In this document: one piece after another, positions 8,645 to 17,674 of the stretch
Position numbering within the stretch: position 1 is the stretch's first letter
Layout of the letters: each line of letters opens with the position of its first letter
Assembly: GCA_030683815.1 (NCBI GenBank)
Contig: JAUXPJ010000017.1
Span: forward strand, 57,654-121,653
Reading direction: 5' to 3'
From: Flavobacteriaceae bacterium
GTDB taxonomy: Bacteria; Bacteroidota; Bacteroidia; Flavobacteriales; Flavobacteriaceae
Length of the DNA stretch: 64,000 bases
Program-made: the position numbers and the translations under genes
The notes under the pieces: generated by a model
Databases searched by the model: none
Told to the model about the DNA's origin: nothing
The model's input: only the letters and a program-made list of their open reading frames with translations

Positions 8645-10027
8645 TTAAAGAATACCGGTTAGTTTTGAACGTTTGATATATTTTCCGTATCCTTTTTTAA
8701 CAGTGCATTCACCATTATCGATAGCCACCTGACCGCGCAATAAAACAGTTTCTACTTTACCTGTTAATTTCCATCCTTCATAAGCAGAGTAATCTACGTT
8801 CATATGATGTGTATCAACAGATATTGAATGTTTAGCATTGGGATTAAATAAAATGATATCAGCATCAGATCCTACGGCAATTGTACCTTTTCTTGGAAAC
8901 ATTCCAAACAATTTAGCAGCATTGGTACTAGACATTTCTACATATTTGTTCAGTGATATTTTTCCTTTGCCAACTCCTTCTGAATATAATAATTCCATTC
9001 TATGTTCTATGGCTGGGTGACCATTTGGTATTTTTGAAAAATCATTTTTACCCATTAGTTTTTGTTCCCAATTAAAAGGACAGTGATCTGTGGCAACCAC
9101 TTCAACAAGTCCTTGATTGATTCCTGCCCATAATGTTTCTTGATCTTTTTTCTCGCGAAGTGGAGGGCTCATAACCCATTTAGCACCTTCAAAGTCTTTT
9201 TCGTATAAGGAGGAGTCAAGGGTTAAATATTGGATACAGGTTTCAACAAAAACCTTTTGGTTTCGGCTGGTGGCATTCCTTACCGCGTTCAGAGCACCTT
9301 CACAGGTCAGGTGAACAATGTAACCCGGGCATCCGGTATAATTAGCCATATCTGCAAAACGGCCACTAGCTTCTGATTCGGTTACTTCAGGTTGTGATAG
9401 ATAATGGTACAGTGGAGAAAGTTTTCCTTCAGCTTTATGCTTAGCCACCAGGTAATCTATCATATCACCATTGGTAGCATGAACAATCACCATACCTTTC
9501 TGTTTTTTCACTTCTTGCATTAGGCCAACCATCTGCCGGTCATCGATCATCAATGCTCCTTTGTAGGCCATGAAAGTTTTGAAAGAAGAAATACCTTCTT
9601 TCTCAACCATATGCTGTATTTCTTTTTTAGTATTTTCATTAAAGTCGGTAACAGCCATATGAAAACTATAATCACCTACACAATTGTTATCAGATCTTGA
9701 TCGCCATTCCTCCAACGCTGATTGAAGCGAATTTCCTTGTTTTTGTAGTACAAAATCGATAACCATGGTAGTACCACCATGTAAAGCAGCTCGAGTACCG
9801 GTCTCGTAATTGTCGCTTGAAGATGTTCCCATAAAAGGCATATCTAGATGCACATGTGGATCGATACCGCCTGGGAAAACAAAAAGGCCAGAAGCATCTA
9901 TTATTGTATCTGCTTCGAAATCGAGGTTTTCCCCAATTACCTTTATTTGTTCACCATCGATGAAAATATCGGCAACATTGTCTGATGAGGCAGTGATAAT
10001 TCTTCCGTTTTTTATCAGTACTGACAT
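8645..10027 (-). CDS. hydA: Dihydropyrimidinase
   Basis: Zinc amidohydrolase that opens dihydrouracil or dihydrothymine to the N-carbamoyl-beta-amino acid. Binuclear metal-site residues are visible: HVH in GGIDPHVHLDMP (about residue 58), the carbamylated Lys in FKTFMAYKG (about 150), His in IVHATNGD (about 182), His in YIVHLTCEGA (about 239), and Asp in VATDHCPFNW (about 312). At 460 aa it has the family length. D-hydantoinases share these motifs, but the neighbouring preTA, ureidopropionase and beta-alanine genes fix the role. Confidence 0.94.
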   Translation of the reverse strand: MSVLIKNGRIITASSDNVADIFIDGEQIKVIGENLDFEADTIIDASGLFVFPGGIDPHVHLDMPFMGTSSSDNYETGTRAALHGGTTMVIDFVLQKQGNSLQSALEEWRSRSDNNCVGDYSFHMAVTDFNENTKKEIQHMVEKEGISSFKTFMAYKGALMIDDRQMVGLMQEVKKQKGMVIVHATNGDMIDYLVAKHKAEGKLSPLYHYLSQPEVTESEASGRFADMANYTGCPGYIVHLTCEGALNAVRNATSRNQKVFVETCIQYLTLDSSLYEKDFEGAKWVMSPPLREKKDQETLWAGINQGLVEVVATDHCPFNWEQKLMGKNDFSKIPNGHPAIEHRMELLYSEGVGKGKISLNKYVEMSSTNAAKLFGMFPRKGTIAVGSDADIILFNPNAKHSISVDTHHMNVDYSAYEGWKLTGKVETVLLRGQVAIDNGECTVKKGYGKYIKRSKLTGIL

Positions 10028-10048
10028 TTTATAATAAATTAAATTTTA

Positions 10049-11512
10049 TTAATAATCTTTTTTCATAATCATCCAATAGATTAGAAATGAAATTCCAAAG
10101 GTTACAAACCAAGCGTAGGAATATAAATTAACCAAGGATTGTGGGAAATAACCAGCTTCATAAATACCTACTGCCACTAAAAATCCCGGGATGACGGGTA
10201 GGATGCTGATTACAAATGCAATCCAAGCAGGTTTGTTCCATCCTTTAAATTTTCCATTTACTTTAAATAATTCAGCCAAATCAAATTTAGTTTTTCGTAC
10301 TATATAATAATCACAAATCATGATTCCGGCTAAAGAACCGAGTAAGGCTGAATAAGCAATTAACCAACGAAAAATATATCCTTCAGGATCCGCAATTAAT
10401 TTCCATGGAAAAATAAGGATACCGATTATACCGGTAATATATCCTCCCATTTTGAAACTAATTTTCTTAGGCATAATATTGGCAAAACTATTTGCGGGTG
10501 CCACTACATTGGCAGCAATATTTGTTGATAGGGTAGCAATTGTAAGGCCGAACATGGACACTGCTATAACTGTTGGGGATTCAAATTTCCCTAACAATGC
10601 TACAGGATCCCAAATAGCTTTTCCAAATATCAGTAATGTTGCACTAGTTACGGCAATTCCGATAAAAGAATAAAATACCATGGTTGTTGGTAAGCCAATT
10701 AGTTGTCCTACAATCTGATCATTCTGTGAGCGTGCATAACGTGTGAAATCAGGTATATTTAGAGAAAGTGTTGCCCAAAATCCTACCATAGCAGTTAAAC
10801 TTGGAAAAAATATTTTCCAGAAATCAACACTTCCGTTACCAGATAATGTATAGGATGCATCAAGTATTTCGCTCATAGACCCGACACGATTCCATGCCCA
10901 CATCAACAAGAATAATCCAATCAGTAATAAAAAAGGTGCTGACCAGGTTTCCAACAGTTTTATAGAATCAATTCCTTTATAGACAATCCAGATATTAATC
11001 ATCCAGAAAAATATGAAACAGGAGGCCTGTCCTAGGTTAAGTCCAATAAAATCTCCTAAATACATTGAAGTTGCCAATTCCGGAAACACGGTTAATAATA
11101 ACTGATAAATAGCAGCTCCGCCAATCCACGTTTGAATTCCAAACCAACCACAGGCAACAAGTCCTCTAAATAGAGAGGCTAAGATGGCTCCTTGAATACC
11201 GAAACTTAATCGGAGGAAAACCGGAAGTGGTACGCCGTATTTGGTTCCCACGTGAGCATTTAAAATCATAGGTGCCAGTACTATTAGGTTACCGAGTAAA
11301 ATGGTAATAAGTGCTTGCCACCAATTCATTCCTTGTTCAATCAAACTGCTAGCCAACATATAAGTTGGAATACAAACCGCCATTCCTACCCAGATAGAAG
11401 CAATATGCCATTTATTCCATGTTCTTTCAGATGCAGGAATAGGGGCGAGGTCCTTGCTGTATAAGGGCGATGCCGTTACATCTTCCGTAAGTTCGATGAT
11501 TTGGTTGTCCAT
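10049..11512 (-). CDS. NCS1-family nucleobase transporter (uracil/thymine or allantoin permease type)
   Basis: A 487-aa polytopic membrane protein with about 12 hydrophobic segments and NCS1 signatures: NKWHIASIWVGMAVCIPTYML in the first helix, GLVACGWFGIQTWIGG in the third, SLNIPDFTRYAR in the middle, and an NIAANVVAPANSFANI block. These motifs are typical of PucI/Mhp1-like cation- or proton-coupled uptake of uracil, allantoin or hydantoins. It lies inside the pyrimidine operon, 21 nt from hydA and 23 nt from the aminotransferase. Uptake of uracil or thymine is therefore the best guess; substrate choice is inference. Confidence 0.88.
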   Translation of the reverse strand: MDNQIIELTEDVTASPLYSKDLAPIPASERTWNKWHIASIWVGMAVCIPTYMLASSLIEQGMNWWQALITILLGNLIVLAPMILNAHVGTKYGVPLPVFLRLSFGIQGAILASLFRGLVACGWFGIQTWIGGAAIYQLLLTVFPELATSMYLGDFIGLNLGQASCFIFFWMINIWIVYKGIDSIKLLETWSAPFLLLIGLFLLMWAWNRVGSMSEILDASYTLSGNGSVDFWKIFFPSLTAMVGFWATLSLNIPDFTRYARSQNDQIVGQLIGLPTTMVFYSFIGIAVTSATLLIFGKAIWDPVALLGKFESPTVIAVSMFGLTIATLSTNIAANVVAPANSFANIMPKKISFKMGGYITGIIGILIFPWKLIADPEGYIFRWLIAYSALLGSLAGIMICDYYIVRKTKFDLAELFKVNGKFKGWNKPAWIAFVISILPVIPGFLVAVGIYEAGYFPQSLVNLYSYAWFVTFGISFLIYWMIMKKDY

Positions 11513-11535
11513 TTGTTAATCAGTATAAATGGTTG

Positions 11536-12888
11536 TTAATTACAATATTCATCAGCAATAGAAATTGCTTGTGAAATGATATTCAAACCTTCGTCAATTT
11601 GTTCTTTATTGATATTTAGAGGAGGTGCAATAAAAATATAATTCCAACGCACAAAGGTGTACATACCGAGTTCTTTAATTTTTGCAGCAACTTTGTTCAT
11701 TATTATCATTTCTTCTGGTTTAGCATTAAATGGAGCCATCGGTTCTTTGCTGATTCTATTTTTAACCAATTCAAAGCAGCCGAGTAAACCTGTGTTTCTA
11801 AAATCGCCAATACTTGGGTGTTTCAGTTTCATTTCGTCTGCCTTTCCCTCAATATATTGACCCATTTTAACGGTGTTTTCCAGCATATTTTCATCTTCAT
11901 AAATCTTAAGTACTTCAAGACCCGCTGCACACGACACTGGATGTGCCGAATAAGTTAATCCAAGCATTAATGGTATATCGTTATAATGCGTTGCAATTTT
12001 ATCACTTACGATGAGGGCTCCTAAAGGTAAATAACCGGCAGTAAGCCCTTTTGCAGTGGCAATCATATCTGGTACTACTCCGTGATGGTCGATTCCAAAC
12101 CATTTTCCAGTTCTTCCAAGACCACTCATCACTTCATCAGCAATTAGAAGGATGCCGTATTTATCACAAATATCTCTAAGTTGTTTAAAGTAACCTGGAG
12201 GATATTTAATGCATCCAGATGAACCACTTTCGCCTTCCATCATTATAGCTGCAACATTTTCAGGTCCTTCAAATTCGAGAACTCTTTGAATATGACTGAT
12301 ACATTCCATTTTACAAGATCCTAATTCCTGACTCCAAGGGCAACGGTAGCAATACGCATCTTCAACGTGTATGATGTTGGGTATTTGTTGTGAATCTGAT
12401 TGTAGTTTTCTTGGATCTCCACCGGCAGTCATGGCGCCATAAGAAGCACCGTGAAAAGCTCTGTATCGTGATACAATTTTATGTCTTCCAGTATACAATC
12501 TGGCAAGTTTTATTGCATTTTCAACAGCAGTTGCTCCGCATACTGTAAATAATGTTTTTGTAAGATTCTCTGGAGCAATTTCTGCAATCTTTTTTCCGAG
12601 TTCTCCTCTTACTTTTGTCACACAACTTGGAGTTACGTAGCTTACTTCCATCATTTGTTCTGTAACTGCTTTTGTTACCCGTTGGTTTCCGTGACCGATA
12701 TTTACATTCATTAAGCCCGAAGAGAAATCAAGGTAGCGTTTTCCATCATAATCGTACAAGTATACCCCTTTAGCCCTTTTAATAGCAATAGGTGAAATGC
12801 CTTTTTGCTTACTCCAAGAGAATAGGGTGTAATCCATACTATTTTTTATGATTTCGGTAGATGCTGAAATTGATAATGTGTCTGCCAT
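11536..12888 (-). CDS. Class III PLP aminotransferase, probable beta-alanine (3-aminoisobutyrate) transaminase
   Basis: Fold-type I omega-aminotransferase of 450 aa. The PLP-anchoring region IADEVMSGLGRTGKW supplies the pyridine-ring Asp, and IATAKGLTAGYLPLGA supplies the Schiff-base Lys. TVCGATAVENAIKLAR binds the phosphate. A Cys-rich insertion (CYRCPWSQELGSCKMEC, around residues 178-195) is notable and also occurs, as I recall, in some beta-alanine or taurine:pyruvate transaminases. Its place between the NCS1 permease and mmsA suggests that it converts beta-alanine to malonate semialdehyde (or 3-aminoisobutyrate to methylmalonate semialdehyde). The amino acceptor is unknown. Confidence 0.88.
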   Translation of the reverse strand: MADTLSISASTEIIKNSMDYTLFSWSKQKGISPIAIKRAKGVYLYDYDGKRYLDFSSGLMNVNIGHGNQRVTKAVTEQMMEVSYVTPSCVTKVRGELGKKIAEIAPENLTKTLFTVCGATAVENAIKLARLYTGRHKIVSRYRAFHGASYGAMTAGGDPRKLQSDSQQIPNIIHVEDAYCYRCPWSQELGSCKMECISHIQRVLEFEGPENVAAIMMEGESGSSGCIKYPPGYFKQLRDICDKYGILLIADEVMSGLGRTGKWFGIDHHGVVPDMIATAKGLTAGYLPLGALIVSDKIATHYNDIPLMLGLTYSAHPVSCAAGLEVLKIYEDENMLENTVKMGQYIEGKADEMKLKHPSIGDFRNTGLLGCFELVKNRISKEPMAPFNAKPEEMIIMNKVAAKIKELGMYTFVRWNYIFIAPPLNINKEQIDEGLNIISQAISIADEYCN

Positions 12889-12929
12889 TTTAAATAAGTT
12901 TTAACTTTGAATAGATTATACTGATATCC

Positions 12930-14387
12930 TTAGCTCATCCAGTTTACACCTGCCTCAGGACTCCATTTTGTCGTTGATTTTTTTAGTTTGGTCCAGAATT
13001 CAATAGAGCTCTTCCCTGTAATGTCACCTACGCCAAATTTACTTTCATTCCAACCTCCAAAAGGAAATGGTTCTCTAGGAACGGGAACGCCAACGTTAAC
13101 TCCTATCATTCCAGCACTTGCATGTTCGATGATATATCTGGCAACACCGCCGTTCTGAGTAAATACCGAAGCTGCATTTCCATAAGGATTGGCATTTTCA
13201 ATCGCCAACGCTTCATCAACAGTGTTAACCCGAATGATACTAATAACTGGTCCGAAAATTTCTTCGCGTGCAACAGCCATTTCAGGTGTGACAAAATCTA
13301 TGACAGTAGGCCCTACATAAGTACCTTTCTCTTTGCCATCAACTTTAGGGTTTCGTCCATCAACAAGAATTTTTGCCCCTTGTTTTTCAGCTTCGGCGAT
13401 GTAATTTTCAATTCTATCTTTTGATTCTTTATTGATAACAGCACCAAGATTTACGCCTGGAACAATCTTTCTAACTTCATCGCAAATTTTTTCTATGATA
13501 TGATCGACTTCTCCAACAGCTAACATTACCGAAGCTGCCATACAACGTTGTCCCGCACAGCCACTCATTGATGCTGCAACATTTGCTGCAGTCATTTGTG
13601 GGATTGCGTCGGGTAAAACAAGCAGATGATTTTTTGCCCCACCTAAAGCAATACATCTCTTGTAGTTTGAAGTAGCTCTACTGTAAACAATCTTTGCCAC
13701 TTTTGTTGAACCTACAAAAGAAACGGCCTCAATACCGGAGTGATCGCAGATAGCTTCTACCATTTCGCTATCACCCTGAATGATATTAAATACCCCGTCG
13801 GGTAGGCCAGCTTCTTTCAATAATTCGGCTATTTTTCCACAACTTAACGGAACTTTTTCTGATGGTTTCATAATCATACAGTTACCTAGTGCGATGGCAT
13901 TTGGCAAGGTCCAGTTGGGTACCATACTAGGAAAATTGAACGGTACAATAGAAGCTACAACCCCAAGTGGGATATGCTCGGTACGACATTCTACACCACG
14001 GCTTACTTCCAAGATTTCTCCTGTTACTAATTGTGGTAATGAACAAGCGAATTCAGTCAGTTCTATTGATTTTTCTATTTCAGCTCTTGCTTCGTCAAAT
14101 GTTTTACCGTTTTCTTCCTGCACTAACCGGCTGAGTTCTACCATATGTTTTTCAAGTAGCGTTTTATAACGAAAAAATACTTGTACTCGTTCTTTAATTG
14201 GAGTTTTTGACCAACCGGGAAAAGCATCAGCTGCAGCTTTAACAGCTCTATCTAAATCTGACTTATTTGACAACGTCATTACCGCTAGCAATGTGCTATC
14301 AATTGGAGAAATAACCTCCATTTGGCGATTACTGGAAGCATTTGTAAATACTCCGTTAATAAAATTCTGAACTTCAGGGTATTTCAT
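12930..14387 (-). CDS. mmsA: CoA-acylating (methyl)malonate-semialdehyde dehydrogenase
   Basis: Oxidative decarboxylation of malonate semialdehyde to acetyl-CoA, or of methylmalonate semialdehyde to propionyl-CoA, with NAD and CoA. It is a member of the ALDH superfamily of 485 aa. The NAD region VVASIVPFNFPSMVPNW and the nucleophilic Cys in MSGCAGQRCMAASVML are those of the MmsA subfamily. The neighbouring VGSTKVAKIVY and LGGAKNHLLVLPD blocks also fit (this subfamily lacks the usual general-base Glu motif ELGGK). First gene of the operon; its product completes the route from pyrimidines to central metabolism. About 255 bp of AT-rich DNA precede it and I found no clear promoter there. Confidence 0.92.
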   Translation of the reverse strand: MKYPEVQNFINGVFTNASSNRQMEVISPIDSTLLAVMTLSNKSDLDRAVKAAADAFPGWSKTPIKERVQVFFRYKTLLEKHMVELSRLVQEENGKTFDEARAEIEKSIELTEFACSLPQLVTGEILEVSRGVECRTEHIPLGVVASIVPFNFPSMVPNWTLPNAIALGNCMIMKPSEKVPLSCGKIAELLKEAGLPDGVFNIIQGDSEMVEAICDHSGIEAVSFVGSTKVAKIVYSRATSNYKRCIALGGAKNHLLVLPDAIPQMTAANVAASMSGCAGQRCMAASVMLAVGEVDHIIEKICDEVRKIVPGVNLGAVINKESKDRIENYIAEAEKQGAKILVDGRNPKVDGKEKGTYVGPTVIDFVTPEMAVAREEIFGPVISIIRVNTVDEALAIENANPYGNAASVFTQNGGVARYIIEHASAGMIGVNVGVPVPREPFPFGGWNESKFGVGDITGKSSIEFWTKLKKSTTKWSPEAGVNWMS

Positions 14388-14576
14388 ATTTTTTTATACT
14401 TTTTAATAGTTTTCAGATTCAAAAATCAAATAAATATAAAAATTATTTAATTCACAACATATTTTTTGTTTTATTATACATATAAAAAAATACAAACAAT
14501 TTTACTTGATGATTTTTTGATTAAATAAAAGATTTTTTAAGATTAATTGAATTGAGTAAAACGGATTGCTGTAAAA

Positions 14577-14616
14577 GAATAAATCCTGCTCAATTAAGAT
14601 TAACCAAACAGGATTT
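14577..14616 (-). terminator. Hairpin terminator, second copy of the 4847 hairpin
   Basis: Arms AAATCCTG / CAGGATTT enclose a TTAA GA TTAA core, starting 26 nt after the stop of the 14643-15530 gene. It shares GAATAAATCCTGC and CAAACAGGATTT with the terminator at 4847-4887. The rest of 14388-14642 is AT-rich and holds no gene that I can see. Confidence 0.6.
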
Positions 14617-14642
14617 AAACACATTAACTAATAAAACTTTTC

Positions 14643-15530
14643 TTAATTGGCAAGTGCTTTAAGCGTATCTTCGATATCACCGGGGGTGCTCATGATTTTC
14701 ATAAAAGTACCCATGGTAAGTTCTGGCCAAAACAAGGCAATTCGGTATTTTCCGTGTAATATAGTTAAAACATTGTCTTGTAAAATCATTTCGTAAGGAA
14801 GTGCTGCCGCATGATCTTGACCAATAATCGGTAAAAATTTGGCTTCTCCATTTTGTTTATTTTCTAATCCGATGCCAAAAATCGCTACTTTTTCTGCGGT
14901 ATAAACTAATTTAAAAACCTGTTTAGTTTGTCCTTTTTTACGCGCTAAATTGGCTTCAATTACTTTTAAGCCCTCTTCAAATGAGCTGAATTTTTTCAAT
15001 TCTACAGGGTCTGTAAAGTAAGGCATCATTACTTTATAATGGTATTTTTTTAGTTTTTCCTGTTCTACTTTTCCTCCAAAGCCGGAAAATTCATTGCCAA
15101 AAGCAGTTAAAGATTCTTTTAAATTTGTAGAAATTTTGTTTAAAGCAGTGCTTTGTTTGGTAAAATCATCTCTTAAATAAGCGGTAAAAATATACTCAGG
15201 GTTGGTATAAGAAATAGTTGTAATTCCGTTTTTTGTTACCAAAGCAACTTTTAAAATGGCAGCCAATGCGCCTCTGTCTTTCACTTTTATAACGGTATTT
15301 TTTAAGTCGTTACGGGTAAAAGTGATGACTTTAAGATTTTTGTTGTTTTCAGGATTATATACACCTAAAACCGTAAATGATTTGTCTTTTAGCGCATCAA
15401 TTATCATTTCTGAAATTTCATCAATTGGAGTTGAGGAAGTGCCGACCTTGATGTATGGAGATAAATCTTTTGCGAGGGTTGTATCAATAAAAAATAGCGT
15501 AAGTAAAGTAAAAAGGATTATTTTTTTCAT
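14643..15530 (-). CDS. Exported protein of unknown function (remotely DUF302-like)
   Basis: A 295-aa protein with a clear signal peptide (MKKIILFTLLTLFFIDTTLAKD). The first third (ISEMIIDALKDKSFTVLGVY ... LKVITFTRNDL) recalls the DUF302 pattern in which a short helix precedes a 'FTV' strand, but the match is loose. No catalytic motif is visible. The rest is mixed alpha/beta with no Cys. A TAnnTTTG box lies 26 nt upstream and a hairpin follows the stop, so it looks monocistronic. Periplasmic location is inferred from the signal peptide. Confidence 0.75.
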   Translation of the reverse strand: MKKIILFTLLTLFFIDTTLAKDLSPYIKVGTSSTPIDEISEMIIDALKDKSFTVLGVYNPENNKNLKVITFTRNDLKNTVIKVKDRGALAAILKVALVTKNGITTISYTNPEYIFTAYLRDDFTKQSTALNKISTNLKESLTAFGNEFSGFGGKVEQEKLKKYHYKVMMPYFTDPVELKKFSSFEEGLKVIEANLARKKGQTKQVFKLVYTAEKVAIFGIGLENKQNGEAKFLPIIGQDHAAALPYEMILQDNVLTILHGKYRIALFWPELTMGTFMKIMSTPGDIEDTLKALAN

Positions 15531-15555
15531 AACGGATATATCTTAAAGTGAGTAT

Positions 15556-15563
15556 CAAAGTTA
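15556..15563 (-). promoter_or_regulatory. -7 box for the 14643-15530 gene
   Basis: CAAAGTTA on the plus strand reads TAACTTTG on the minus strand, matching TAnnTTTG, 26 nt upstream of the start codon. Confidence 0.45.
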
Positions 15564-15865
15564 GATACCAATACAAGTAAATACTATGATTTTTATCACT
15601 TTTAAACAATATTTCAGCAACATATGTTACAAAAAAAAGATTTGTATTGTTCTTAATATTGTTCTTATATTCATCGAAGCTATGAATATTCGATGTATTT
15701 TATGAAGCTTAAAATATTGATTTATTAGGATGATTCCATTTAAAAAATCATCTGGATATAGATCGTGGTTTATCTGTTAAAAATAGAATAAACTTCATTA
15801 AATGGTCTATTTTTTCTATCCAATGATAAGTAAATTTTTTAGCAATAAAGCATACCTGTAAAATG

Positions 15866-15899
15866 AAAATGGACAGTCCAAAATTGAACTGTCCATTTT
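15866..15899 (-). terminator. Perfect 12-bp hairpin downstream of the DUF4382 gene
   Basis: AAAATGGACAGT and its exact complement ACTGTCCATTTT enclose a 10-nt loop, about 185 nt after the DUF4382 stop. Flanking A/T runs would allow termination in either direction. The rest of 15564-16084 is non-coding as far as I can tell. A short open stretch at about 15965-16084 (minus strand, read from just past the DUF4382 stop, no start codon, containing NGKITPFPETKKEILEFL) looks faintly gene-like and may be a remnant. Confidence 0.6.
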
Positions 15900-16084
15900 A
15901 CCATATATGCGTTAATCTTATTGCTGGTATGTTGGTTTCCGCCAAATCATAATCCATCTTCAGATGGATAACGGAACACTGCCAGTTATTTTTAGCAGAT
16001 TATCCAAAAGGAATTCTAAAATTTCCTTCTTTGTTTCTGGGAAAGGTGTTATTTTTCCGTTATTTATATGTATAAAGCACCGTT

Positions 16085-17050
16085 TTAGGGAAATAATAGT
16101 ACTCCGGTAGCCGAAGCATTCACTGTTAGTGTCGCATTAGCATTCAATATTAAGTTAAGGAGGTTTAAACCACCTGCAGCCGTAACAATCAACGTTCCTT
16201 TTAATTCAAACTTACCATCTCCATTCGTATCCTTATAACTGGCGAAGTGTATCTCGTAATCAGCGTTTTCCAAAAAATGCAGTTGGTAAAATCCTGTTCC
16301 GCTTACCAGACAACTGTTAACTGCATTTTTAAATTCGATACCACTGTCTCCCTGGGCCTGCATCTCTGTTGTTCTGTTGAACGTTCCTTTTTTGTAGGCA
16401 TAGGCAATTACTTTTGCGGATCCGGAAACATTATCCGTCAAGGTTCCTGAAATAGTGCCTGTTTTATTTTCGACAGCTACCCGAATTGAGTTATTCAATT
16501 CTGTTGCAGTCGCAAAATCATAATGATCGGATGAGCCACCGGATTGATATATGATCATTTTACGCAAATCAAAATCAGCAATGATAGAATTGGTTGCATT
16601 ACCTTGTAATGTGATACTCTTGTTGATAAGAATACTATTAGTGGCGCTTTGCAATTTATGCTTTACAGAACCTGTTGTTACCACATAACATCCGGGAGCA
16701 TTGCCACTGGCATCCTTATCAAAATCCAAAACGAATGTAATAGTACTGTAGGTTTTGCCTTGCAAATTGAAAGTACCAAGGGTTTTGGTGGCTCCGTTTT
16801 GATAAGCTTTAATATCTACCGTTGTCTTGGTAAATCCCTGCACACTCTGACCGTCTAATTTAATATCTGTAATAGTCACAAAGGCACCAGTCACAGAAGC
16901 ATCATCAAAGGGAGCATCGGTCACTTTGATGGTAGTAGTTGCTGTGCCGGCATCATTAGAATCATTCTCACATGCCAAAAGGGAAATGGCAACTGCTAAA
17001 AAAACTATCATAATAGCAGGGAAACTTTTTTTTAAATTAGGTTTTTTCAT
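16085..17050 (-). CDS. DUF4382-type lipoprotein
   Basis: I choose the ATG at 17050 because it gives a lipoprotein signal peptide (MKKPNLKKSFPAIM ... SLLACEND) with the lipobox LLAC. The frame is open upstream to 17131, but that extension would bury the signal. After the Cys comes a Gly/Thr/Asp-rich linker, then a beta-rich domain starting TTTIKVTDAPFDDASVTGAFVTITDIKL. This is typical of DUF4382 proteins, which are predicted surface or periplasmic immunoglobulin-like proteins. The C-terminal half (SGTLTDNVSGSAKVIAYAYK ... DTNGDGKFELKG) looks like a carboxypeptidase-regulatory-like beta-sandwich. Function unknown. Confidence 0.8.
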   Translation of the reverse strand: MKKPNLKKSFPAIMIVFLAVAISLLACENDSNDAGTATTTIKVTDAPFDDASVTGAFVTITDIKLDGQSVQGFTKTTVDIKAYQNGATKTLGTFNLQGKTYSTITFVLDFDKDASGNAPGCYVVTTGSVKHKLQSATNSILINKSITLQGNATNSIIADFDLRKMIIYQSGGSSDHYDFATATELNNSIRVAVENKTGTISGTLTDNVSGSAKVIAYAYKKGTFNRTTEMQAQGDSGIEFKNAVNSCLVSGTGFYQLHFLENADYEIHFASYKDTNGDGKFELKGTLIVTAAGGLNLLNLILNANATLTVNASATGVLLFP

Positions 17051-17674
17051 AATAAAAATTTTTTGATAGAAATGGGTTTGTAATATTTTACTTTTAAACT
17101 GCGACTTGATTGACATCGTTATCAATCTCACAAAGATGAGTTGCGTAATTCAGAAAAGAGTTATATAATTTCAGGTTTAAGTTACATAATTCACACATTA
17201 AATAAAACAATTGGGTTAGTTATTTAGTCTAATAACACAAATATCCGATCTTTTCTCTGTACTCCAAAGGTTTTTCCAAAAATATTTCCGGTTTTAATTC
17301 ATATCATTTTTTAACATTTTTAAAACCTGAGTTCGGGATAAAATAGAATAAAAAAAAATTAAGTATATAATTCAGGGTAATAGGATTTTATAAACACAAA
17401 ATACATACAAACCCCCAACATTGATAAAAATTCAGTTTGTTTAAAAAACGCATTTGTTACAATAAATTACCTGTTCTCGATACCTCCCGCTAAAACGCAC
17501 AAAATTAGAATTGACGAAAATTTGTACAATAAACTGATTACACCCAACAGGTTTTTATCGTTCTCAATTAAATTTGGTTCGGCAGCCAAAGATTTTATTC
17601 CAAAGCTACTGCCGTTGTTATGGGAAGCGGATTATTAGGCAGTAAATAAATTTTTTACTACTTTTAATGATGCT
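17051..17674. other. 624-bp intergenic region without a clear gene
   Basis: AT-rich DNA between the divergent DUF4382 and comEC genes. Near 17606-17649 a short plus-strand frame ends ATAVVMGSGLLGSK then a stop. This reads like the C-terminus of a lost gene, but no start or upstream frame survives. An inverted pair TACTGCC / GGCAGTA overlaps it. Promoters for both flanking genes must lie here, but I find no convincing TAnnTTTG box. Confidence 0.4.

Noticed and set aside
13122..13424. Plus-strand ORF of 100 aa opposite mmsA
   Set aside because: It is antisense to a strongly conserved ALDH gene and its protein has no recognisable features.
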